Assembly: GCA_013813905.1 (NCBI GenBank)
Contig: JACCQX010000179.1
Location: 1 to 5,128, forward strand
Source of the DNA: Chloroflexota bacterium
GTDB lineage: Bacteria; Chloroflexota; Limnocylindria; Limnocylindrales; CSP1-4
Length of the DNA stretch: 5,128 nt
Reading direction: 5' to 3'
This document shows positions 1 through 4,200 of this stretch, piece after piece; positions within the stretch are counted from its first letter, which is position 1, and each line of letters opens with the position of its first letter. Both the position numbers and the translations under genes were made by a program. The notes beneath the pieces are model-generated. The model saw only the letters and a program-made list of their open reading frames with translations, made no database searches and was not told the DNA's origin.

Positions 1-8
1 GCGATCGG

Positions 9-812
9 TCACTCGGTGCCGCTCGCTGACTGCGCCTCGCGCTCGCTCGCGGCCTGGACCGCCTCCGCCTCCTGTGGCGCGACCTGCGCCAGCTGGGCCT
101 CGGCCCGGTCGGCCCGGAAGGCTTCCACGATCCAATCCACGGCCTCGCCGATGTCGTCGGTCAGGCGCAACAGGGCAAGATCACTGGGCTCGATCTTGTG
201 CTCCTCGGACATCGTCCCGCGCAGCCAGTCCAGCAGACCCTGCCAATAGTCGATGCCCACCAGCACGATGGGGAAGTGCTCGATCTTGCCCGTCTGCACC
301 AGCGTCAGCGACTCGAAGAGCTCGTCCAGCGTGCCGTACCCGCCGGGAAAGATCACGAAGGCCTGGGCGTACTTGACGAACATCGTCTTGCGCACGAAGA
401 AGTAGCGGAAGTCGATGGCCAGGTTGCAGTAGACATTGACGCCCTCTTCGTGGGGCAGCTCGATGCCCAGCCCGACCGACACGCCGCCGGCCTCGTGAGC
501 ACCTCGATTGGCCGCCTCCATGACGCCCGGGCCGCCGCCGGTGATGATGGTGAAGCCCCGCACCGCCAGACGAGCGGCGAGATCCTGTGCCTGCTCGTAC
601 TCGGCATCGCTGCGCGGCGTTCGGGCGGAACCGAAGATGCTCACCGCCGGTCCCAGTCGCGCCAGCGCATCGAACCCCTCCACGAACTCGCCCATGATCC
701 GCAGCGCCCGCCAGGCATCGGTCTCCATGAAGGAGGCGTCCGCGTACGGGGCACCTTGCAGGAACTTGCGGTCAGCGGTGGGCTTGTGCTGCGGTCGACG
801 CTCTTGGCTCAT
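9..812 (-). CDS. LOG-family (TIGR00730-type) Rossmann-fold protein, putative nucleotide 5'-monophosphate phosphoribohydrolase
   Basis: Cytosolic 267-residue protein of the LOG family (historically mis-called lysine decarboxylase). Family members cleave nucleoside monophosphates at the N-glycosidic bond; some release free cytokinin bases, others are general nucleotide hydrolases. Visible: a Rossmann start (SIFGSART near residues 58-65), the glycine-rich GGGPGVMEAAN at 92-102, an Arg-Lys pair at 141-142, and the hallmark PGGYGTLDE at 156-164, which carries the family's catalytic Glu. The N-terminal stretch of about 50 residues is typical of the long LOG subgroup. After about residue 233 comes a 35-residue tail rich in Ala, Glu and Gln that looks disordered. 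The frame stays open upstream to 1103, but that part is Arg/Ser/Pro-rich, overlaps the divergent gene and has no family similarity. The ATG at 812 fits the family and lies just behind a -10-like box. Family is sure; substrate is unknown. Confidence 0.93.
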   Translation of the reverse strand: MSQERRPQHKPTADRKFLQGAPYADASFMETDAWRALRIMGEFVEGFDALARLGPAVSIFGSARTPRSDAEYEQAQDLAARLAVRGFTIITGGGPGVMEAANRGAHEAGGVSVGLGIELPHEEGVNVYCNLAIDFRYFFVRKTMFVKYAQAFVIFPGGYGTLDELFESLTLVQTGKIEHFPIVLVGIDYWQGLLDWLRGTMSEEHKIEPSDLALLRLTDDIGEAVDWIVEAFRADRAEAQLAQVAPQEAEAVQAASEREAQSASGTE

Positions 813-820
813 GACGGGGC

Positions 821-826
821 AGGATA
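821..826 (-). promoter_or_regulatory. Putative -10 box (TATCCT) of the LOG-family gene, leaderless-type
   Basis: On the minus strand TATCCT is followed by 8 bases and then the ATG at 812. This would place transcription start within about 0-3 bases of the start codon. No Shine-Dalgarno motif is seen in front of this ATG, which fits a leaderless mRNA. No clear -35 was found, so the call rests on the -10 and its position. Confidence 0.4.
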
Positions 827-906
827 GCTGCCGCGCCCTCCGGACAGCGACCGCGCTTCCGGTCCCCGCGAGCATGCGCTGGCGGAGGACCTGCGAACAT
901 GCGGGC

Positions 907-1425
907 GTGCCCATCGTCCAGCGACACATCCGGATCGAGGCGCCCATCCGGCGTGTCTGGGACGTCCTTGCCGACGTGCCCGGGCAACCGCGCTGGATGC
1001 GCGACCTGGTTCGAGTCCGCTTGATCGGTGATGAGCCGGTGGGGGTGGGCAGCAGGGCCATCGGCGAAGTCCGGATGTTCGGCTTCCGCCAGAGCGACCC
1101 CATCGAGGTGACCGCCTTCGAGCCACCCTACCGCTACGTCGTGAAGCACCTGGGTGCCTTCCGCGGCTCGGGGGAGTTCCAGCTGCGAACCCTCGATGGC
1201 GGTCGTGTCACGCACATGTCGTGGCGCGAGGAGTTGCGCCCCACGCCAGCGGCCATCCCCGGGGCCGGGCATCTCTTCGGCAGCGCGTCCGCCGGGCGCT
1301 TCCTGGAAGCACTGGCCGGTTGGTCGTTGCGCCGGATGGACCCGCTGTCCCGGCCGGTCTTCGAGCTGGTCTTTCGGGCCGACCTGCGGCGACTCAAGCG
1401 CCTTGTCGAGACGGGTCGCGCTTGA
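907..1425 (+). CDS. SRPBCC/START-superfamily protein (polyketide cyclase/dehydrase-like ligand-binding fold)
   Basis: A 172-residue soluble protein with the SRPBCC (Bet v1/START-like) pattern: an opening beta strand followed by APIRRVWDVLADV (residues 12-24), then PRWMRDL (28-34). These match the usual strand, helix and 'W' entry of the family. A run of amphipathic strands follows (VRVRLIGDEP, IEVTAFEPPYRYVV, EFQLRTLDGG, THMSWREEL), and a long C-terminal helix (about 128-168) would close the hydrophobic cavity. Such proteins bind lipids or other small hydrophobic ligands, or act as cyclases; no catalytic residues can be assigned here. The GTG at 907 is chosen because the fold begins right after it. 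An in-frame ATG at 874 would add 11 residues, and a GGAGGA at 884-889 is 17 bases from the GTG, so the start is uncertain. The gene is divergent from the LOG-family gene. Confidence 0.82.
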   Translation: MPIVQRHIRIEAPIRRVWDVLADVPGQPRWMRDLVRVRLIGDEPVGVGSRAIGEVRMFGFRQSDPIEVTAFEPPYRYVVKHLGAFRGSGEFQLRTLDGGRVTHMSWREELRPTPAAIPGAGHLFGSASAGRFLEALAGWSLRRMDPLSRPVFELVFRADLRRLKRLVETGRA

Positions 1426-1490
1426 AGACGGTCCTAGTTCGTAGCGCCGGCCTGAGGGAACCATCCCTGGGTGCGCGCCGTCCGAGGTCG

Positions 1491-2078
1491 GTGCTGAAGC
1501 CCGCCGCCAGACCTTACGCCGCCGTGCATCGTCTCCTGACGGTCGTCACCCTGCTGGGCCTGCTGGTCGGCTGCTCCACGCTGGGCGGGGCGACCGAGCA
1601 GACCGCCACAGCGTCACCGGTCAGCCAGGCTGACGGCGCCAGCCGGGAGCCGACGACGGCCGCTCCGACTGCGACCCCGGTCTCGTCCCCCCGATCCGCC
1701 CCTGACCTCACTCTGACGGCCGACGAGGCCCGTGCCCTGGTCGTCGAGGAGCACCCGCGTTACGAACGTCATCCCTTGCGCGCTGTCGCGCAGCCAGGCG
1801 GGTCGGCTGATCCTGTATCGGGGGGTGGTCTCGTCGGTCAGAGTCGCTGGGTCATCGCTCGGGAGGTCACGGCAGGCATCGAGCTCACCTTCGTGACCGG
1901 CTCGGGTGACTGTCCGGCGGGCTGCATCGAGCACGCCTACGACACCTATCTGGTGCAGCCGGACGGAACCGTAACCTTCATCTGCAGCGAGGGTGATGCG
2001 TCCGCCGGGAGGACCCCCGACTCGACCGGTCCCGTGGAGGGCCTGCCATTCGAGCCCTGCGCAGGTGTGTCTCGCTAG
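1491..2078 (+). CDS. Uncharacterised lipoprotein
   Basis: Predicted 195-residue exported lipoprotein. With the GTG at 1491 the N-terminus carries Lys3, Arg7, His13 and Arg14, then a hydrophobic core (about 15-26) and a lipobox LVGC with the lipidated Cys at residue 28. A Ser/Thr/Pro/Ala-rich linker (about 34-72) follows, as often seen between a lipid anchor and a folded domain. The rest (about 73-195) is a small domain with Cys141, Cys145, Cys165 and Cys190. An even cysteine number outside the cell suggests two disulfides (inference). The motif GDCPAGC followed by a Tyr-rich strand and PDGTV is the most distinctive part. I do not recognise a named family. A second in-frame GTG at 1524 would leave a signal peptide of only 16 residues, so 1491 is preferred. 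It follows the SRPBCC gene by 65 bases. Confidence 0.75.
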   Translation: MLKPAARPYAAVHRLLTVVTLLGLLVGCSTLGGATEQTATASPVSQADGASREPTTAAPTATPVSSPRSAPDLTLTADEARALVVEEHPRYERHPLRAVAQPGGSADPVSGGGLVGQSRWVIAREVTAGIELTFVTGSGDCPAGCIEHAYDTYLVQPDGTVTFICSEGDASAGRTPDSTGPVEGLPFEPCAGVSR

Positions 2079-2081
2079 ACT
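2076..2081 (+). promoter_or_regulatory. Possible -10 box (TAGACT) for the YHS gene
   Basis: TAGACT fits TANNNT and overlaps the TAG stop of the lipoprotein gene, about 49 bases ahead of the YHS start. This would leave a short leader containing the purine-rich ribosome binding region. No convincing -35 is seen, and such boxes also occur by chance, so support is weak. Confidence 0.2.
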
Positions 2082-2129
2082 TCGCCCCACGAGCCCCGGC
2101 GTTCGACCGAGGCCCCAGAGGCGAGGAAG

Positions 2130-2303
2130 ATGGCCATCGCGATCGACCCTGTGTGCGGCATGGAGGTCCAGACCGAAACAGCGCAGAACACCGCGGAGCA
2201 TGAGGGCACGACCTACTACTTCTGCTCCAAAGGTTGCCGGCTCGAGTTCGGCGACGAGCCCGACAAGTACCTTGACCCGGAGTATCAGCCGACCGGCATG
2301 TAG
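2130..2303 (+). CDS. YHS-domain small metal-binding protein
   Basis: A 57-residue protein that is almost entirely one YHS domain. It opens with DPVCGMEV (residues 6-13), has a central Tyr-Tyr-Phe-Cys (29-32) followed by SKGC (33-36), a Phe at 40 and an ending Pro-Asp-Lys-Tyr-Leu (44-48). These are the domain's conserved positions, with three cysteines (Cys9, Cys32, Cys36) that could bind a metal. YHS domains occur alone, or attached to heavy-metal P-type ATPases and some oxygenases; metal binding for the free domain is a family-level expectation, not shown here. The ATG is preceded by a purine-rich AGAGG (2117-2121, 8 bases away) and GAGGAAG just before the start. It lies 51 bases after the lipoprotein and upstream of a small membrane protein and a cupredoxin, in keeping with a metal-related role. 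Confidence 0.92.
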   Translation: MAIAIDPVCGMEVQTETAQNTAEHEGTTYYFCSKGCRLEFGDEPDKYLDPEYQPTGM

Positions 2304-2304
2304 G

Positions 2305-2337
2305 CGCGTCGCTCGGATAAGCCGCAGATAAGACGCG
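2305..2337 (+). repeat. Inverted repeat CGCGTC/GACGCG with internal GATAAG direct repeat after the YHS gene
   Basis: CGCGTC at 2305-2310 pairs perfectly with GACGCG at 2332-2337 across 21 bases. Inside and partly overlapping it, GATAAG occurs twice (from 2316 and from 2327) with an 11-base period, about one helical turn. The element starts two bases after the YHS stop. There is no T-run, so it is a poor intrinsic terminator; a protein-binding site is possible. The function is unproven and short repeats arise by chance. The remainder of the gap, to 2437, holds no recognisable gene. Confidence 0.3.
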
Positions 2338-2437
2338 ATGCATGTCCCGACAAGGTCCGCCGACTAGCCTCCTCCTCACGTCGCCCGCCTCCCCGCGGTG
2401 CGACGACCCGCTGCCAGGGGTACAGGGATGGAGAGCC

Positions 2438-2635
2438 ATGGACACCGCATCGTCGCCCGTCTTCCGCCACGGCCGGAGCCTCGTGCTGCCGCTCGCGGCG
2501 CTCGTCTTGTCTGGGGTCGTTCTGATCCTCCTCGCCTTCATCGCCGAGCTCCTCGGCGTCGGGACGGGCGGTATCTCGCCTGAGAGCCAGCTCGCGCCGT
2601 TCCGCTGGCGTCCCATCCCGGACGGACTCGGCTGA
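2438..2635 (+). CDS. Small single-pass membrane protein, hypothetical
   Basis: A 65-residue protein of unknown family. A short N-terminus with His and two Arg (about residues 8-12) precedes one strongly hydrophobic helix (about 13-37, Leu/Val/Ala/Ile-rich), followed by a Gly/Ser/Pro-rich tail with Trp-Arg-Pro near the end. The positive residues before the helix suggest the N-terminus faces the cytoplasm and the roughly 28-residue tail faces outward. The ATG at 2438 is preceded by AGGG (10 bases away) and GGAGAG (2430-2435). The open frame reaches back to 2342 but the extra part has no membrane or domain character. It lies 74 bases upstream of the cupredoxin gene on the same strand. A role as a small accessory subunit of a copper or respiratory protein is only a guess from this neighbour. 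Confidence 0.6.
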   Translation: MDTASSPVFRHGRSLVLPLAALVLSGVVLILLAFIAELLGVGTGGISPESQLAPFRWRPIPDGLG

Positions 2636-2640
2636 GCTGC

Positions 2641-2657
2641 GCCGCGGTTCTCGCGGC
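2641..2657 (+). terminator. Candidate hairpin terminator after the small membrane protein
   Basis: GCCGCG, five loop bases (GTTCT) and CGCGGC form a perfect 6-bp GC stem, beginning five bases after the TGA stop of the upstream gene. No T-run follows, so it may be a weak or factor-assisted terminator, or an mRNA 3'-end stabiliser. Its location between two genes, ahead of a candidate promoter, supports a transcription boundary here. Confidence 0.35.
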
Positions 2658-2697
2658 ACCGTCCGACTTGATCGCTGCGAGGGCGACCCACTGGCCG

Positions 2698-2703
2698 TAG
2701 AGT
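2698..2703 (+). promoter_or_regulatory. Putative -10 box (TAGAGT) of the cupredoxin gene, leaderless-type
   Basis: TAGAGT ends exactly six bases before the GTG start at 2710, so the first transcribed base would be at or next to the G of the start codon. There is no Shine-Dalgarno sequence in front of that GTG. A TTGATC at 2668-2673 resembles a -35 but is 24 bases away, too far for normal spacing. Confidence 0.45.
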
Positions 2704-2709
2704 CATGCC

Positions 2710-3255
2710 GTGGATCGACCGCGGCGACCGTCCTCGCGTGCTCCGGTCTACGTGACGCTGGTCGGGTTCGCGATCGCGCTGGGGCTCGTGCTCTTTGCGT
2801 TGCGCGGCTTCCCGGCTCCCGAGGTCCTGATCGATCGGGCCGGCTCGGCAGCTGTGCCGCGCGAGGTGTCGGTGATCATGCGGGACTATCGCTTCCAACC
2901 TGACCCGTTGACGCTCATCGCGGGCGAGCGTGTTCGCTTCACGGTACTCAACGGTGGCCTTGAGCCGCACGAGTTCGTGCTGGGCGACGAAGGCGTGCAG
3001 CGCGCCTGGGCGGAGGCCGATGCGGCGGCCACGCCGCCGCTTCCGTTGACCACCGCGCCACCGGCCGTAGTCCCGCTCGGCACTGGCGGCACCCGCCTGT
3101 TGCTGGGCTCCGGCGGCCAGGCGTCGGTGGACTTCGATGTGCCCGACGTAGGGGACGTGTTCCTGATGTGCCACCTGCCGGGCCACGTGGAGAAGGGTAT
3201 GGTCGGCGAAGTGCGCCTCACCGTGCTGGACAGGCCCACATCGTCCGGCGGATGA
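2710..3255 (+). CDS. Membrane-anchored cupredoxin (type 1 blue copper protein, auracyanin-like ligand spacing)
   Basis: A 181-residue protein with an N-terminal anchor: basic residues (Arg3, Arg5, Arg6, Arg10), a hydrophobic helix at about 13-32, then an extracytoplasmic cupredoxin domain (about 51-175). All four type 1 copper ligands can be placed: His87 in Pro-His-Glu-Phe, then Cys154, His159 and Met164 in MCHLPGHVEKGM. The Cys-X4-His-X4-Met spacing is that of auracyanin and rusticyanin, unlike plastocyanin (Cys-X2-His). The expected role is single-electron transfer outside the cytoplasmic membrane; the partner is unknown. An Ala/Pro/Thr-rich segment (about 99-127) sits between the first His and the Cys. 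The absence of a lipobox or of a signal peptidase site suggests the helix is retained as an anchor (inference). The GTG start directly follows a -10-like box and gives a sensible anchor. Family is very sure. Confidence 0.92.
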   Translation: MDRPRRPSSRAPVYVTLVGFAIALGLVLFALRGFPAPEVLIDRAGSAAVPREVSVIMRDYRFQPDPLTLIAGERVRFTVLNGGLEPHEFVLGDEGVQRAWAEADAAATPPLPLTTAPPAVVPLGTGGTRLLLGSGGQASVDFDVPDVGDVFLMCHLPGHVEKGMVGEVRLTVLDRPTSSGG

Positions 3256-3307
3256 CGACACGAGGGCACCTGCTGCCACGGATCCAGATCGGCCGCGGGT
3301 CTGGCGC

Positions 3308-3313
3308 TAAGAT
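3308..3313 (+). promoter_or_regulatory. Putative -10 box (TAAGAT) of the ferredoxin gene
   Basis: TAAGAT is close to the TATAAT consensus and lies 29 bases before the ferredoxin start, in the 87-base gap after the cupredoxin stop. The leader would be about 22-23 bases long and contain the GAGGAGA ribosome binding site at 3330-3336. No clear -35 is seen. Confidence 0.4.
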
Positions 3314-3329
3314 GAGTGACCGGACCCCC

Positions 3330-3336
3330 GAGGAGA
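3330..3336 (+). promoter_or_regulatory. Ribosome binding site of the ferredoxin gene (GAGGAGA)
   Basis: GAGGAGA sits six bases before the ATG at 3343, a near-perfect Shine-Dalgarno match. It decides the start: the frame also has an ATG at 3316, but the ferredoxin fold begins immediately after 3343. Confidence 0.8.
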
Positions 3337-3342
3337 CCCTGG

Positions 3343-3633
3343 ATGACCTATGTGATCGCGGAACCCTGCATCGACGTGCTTGACGAGTCGTGTGTGTCGG
3401 TCTGCCCAGTGGACTGCATCCACTTCGATCAGGGCGTCGATCGCAAGCTCTACATCGACCCTGACGAGTGCATCGACTGCGGTGCCTGCGAGCCCGAGTG
3501 CCCCGTGAACGCGATCTACCCTGAGGACGCGCTGCCCGCCGAGTGGGCGCCGTACACCGAGGTCGACGCACGATGGTATGCGGACAAGGACTCGGCTCGG
3601 GCCACCATCGACGAGTGGAAGCCGCCGGCCTGA
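3343..3633 (+). CDS. fdxA: Seven-iron ferredoxin, FdxA family ([3Fe-4S][4Fe-4S])
   Basis: A 96-residue cytosolic electron carrier. Cysteines fall at 9, 17, 21, 25, 43, 46, 49 and 53. By the pattern of Azotobacter ferredoxin I and mycobacterial FdxA, Cys9, Cys17 and Cys53 hold the [3Fe-4S] cluster, Cys21, Cys43, Cys46 and Cys49 hold the [4Fe-4S] cluster, and Cys25 is free. The first motif is Cys-X7-Cys-X3-Cys-Pro and the second is CIDCGACEPECP, as expected for a seven-iron rather than eight-iron protein. The start MTYVIAEPC is the family's usual opening. The roughly 40-residue C-terminal extension (Trp/Tyr-rich, after residue 57) is also typical. These ferredoxins donate or accept electrons at low potential for varied reductases or P450s; the partner cannot be read here. 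The stop is one base ahead of the next gene's GTG, indicating a shared transcript. Confidence 0.95.
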   Translation: MTYVIAEPCIDVLDESCVSVCPVDCIHFDQGVDRKLYIDPDECIDCGACEPECPVNAIYPEDALPAEWAPYTEVDARWYADKDSARATIDEWKPPA

Positions 3634-3634
3634 G

Positions 3635-4168
3635 GTGAGCGACAGGCCCCGCTCGGACGACGAGATCGCCGTCGAGCGCTACCGCTATCTGCTCCGTACC
3701 GCGCCGCCCGAGACCATCGAGGAGACTCACGCGGAAGCCTTCGCGCGACTCTCCCAGGATCAGCGCCGCCAGGTGATCGAGGGCCTGGCCACCGATGTGC
3801 CCGAAGCTGCAGCGGCGTCGTCCGACGACCCGCGTGGCATGGCGCGCATGGCGACGCGTGCCGAGCTCCGCCAGCCGGGAACCCTGGAACGCAGCTTCGG
3901 CTCGATGGGTGGCGGCTTCGGTCTGGGCGGATGGTTCCTCACTACCATGGCCGCCAGCTTCATCGGAACCGCGGCGGCACAGACCTTTTTGGGCGACCCG
4001 GCTCACGGCTCACGAGATGCACATGGCGAAGGCTATGAGGGAAGCGACCCGGAAGGCAGCGCCTCCCGGGTCGAGGGCACGGAGGCCGGCGGCTCATTCG
4101 GAGAGGGCGGCTGGGGCGGAGGTGACTTAGGAGGGGGCGACTTCGGCGGAGGCGATCTCGGTATCTGA
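3635..4168 (+). CDS. Hypothetical protein with glycine-rich GGGD-repeat tail, coupled to ferredoxin
   Basis: A 177-residue protein of no family I can name. The N-terminal part (about 5-90) is charged and helical: ERYRYLLRTAPPETIEETHAE (14-34; first part shown by key residues Tyr16, Tyr18, Pro24-25), then LSQDQRRQV (39-47) and a block ending in RMATRAELRQPGTLERSFG (71-89). This region resembles stretches I have seen in uncharacterised GC-rich bacterial proteins (recollection, unverified). A Gly/Met run (90-99) leads into a short hydrophobic segment (about 100-119) that might be a membrane helix. A polar Gly/Glu/Ser tail ends in three copies of GGGD plus Leu or Phe (161-175). The GTG at 3635 is chosen because it starts one base after the ferredoxin stop, overlapping GAGGTGAG, which implies translational coupling. 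The frame opens at 3578 inside the ferredoxin gene but that part is unlikely to be used. Confidence 0.78.
   Translation: MSDRPRSDDEIAVERYRYLLRTAPPETIEETHAEAFARLSQDQRRQVIEGLATDVPEAAAASSDDPRGMARMATRAELRQPGTLERSFGSMGGGFGLGGWFLTTMAASFIGTAAAQTFLGDPAHGSRDAHGEGYEGSDPEGSASRVEGTEAGGSFGEGGWGGGDLGGGDFGGGDLGI
4115..4159 (+). repeat. Three tandem 15-base repeats encoding GGGD(L/F)
   Basis: Three consecutive 15-base units (4115-4129, 4130-4144, 4145-4159) encode Gly-Gly-Gly-Asp followed by Leu, Phe and Leu. Codon choice varies among copies (GAC/GAT, TTA/TTC/CTC), so the repeat is kept at protein level rather than being a fresh DNA duplication. Such tails end several bacterial membrane-associated proteins. 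Confidence 0.7.
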
Positions 4169-4199
4169 TCGCCGGGCGGCGGGTACTTTCGAGCGCCGC
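4151..4199 (+). terminator. Two adjacent hairpins in the convergent gap, candidate bidirectional terminator
   Basis: GGCGATC (4151-4157) pairs perfectly with GATCGCC (4167-4173) around a 9-base loop, spanning the TGA stop at 4166-4168. Directly after it GCGGCG (4176-4181) pairs with CGCCGC (4194-4199) around 12 bases that include ACTTTCGAG. They fill the 32-base space between convergent genes, where both transcripts must end. There is no long T-run on either strand, so the strength is uncertain. Confidence 0.4.
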
Positions 4200-4200
4200 A

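Noticed and set aside
198..827. 209-codon open frame on the plus strand antisense to the LOG-family gene
   Set aside because: Mirror of a strongly conserved gene; His/Arg/Gln-rich with no fold features.
508..906. Extended N-terminus of the SRPBCC protein from 508
   Set aside because: It overlaps most of the upstream part of the LOG-family gene on the opposite strand, and the fold starts only after 907.
813..1103. Extended N-terminus of the LOG-family protein up to 1103
   Set aside because: It would overlap the divergent SRPBCC gene by nearly 200 bases and has an Arg/Ser/Pro/Thr composition unlike the family; 812 is the better start.
772..1464. 230-codon open frame on the minus strand antisense to the SRPBCC gene
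   Set aside because: The plus strand has a clear SRPBCC pattern, and this frame would collide with the LOG-family gene start.
1452..1470. AGGGA-ACCA-TCCCT small hairpin between the SRPBCC and lipoprotein genes
   Set aside because: Only five clean base pairs, an immediate mismatch outside the stem and no T-run; not enough to call a terminator.
1221..1490. Extended N-terminus of the lipoprotein from 1221
   Set aside because: It overlaps the SRPBCC gene in another frame and would bury the lipoprotein signal peptide about 118 residues in.
1978..3279. 433-codon open frame on the minus strand across the YHS, membrane protein and cupredoxin genes
   Set aside because: It is antisense to three well-supported genes; its product is Arg/Ser/His-rich with no domain, as expected from stop-poor opposite frames in GC-rich DNA.
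3218..4006. 262-codon open frame on the minus strand across the ferredoxin and glycine-rich genes
   Set aside because: It opposes an unmistakable ferredoxin and its coupled neighbour; Arg-rich composition and no recognisable motif.
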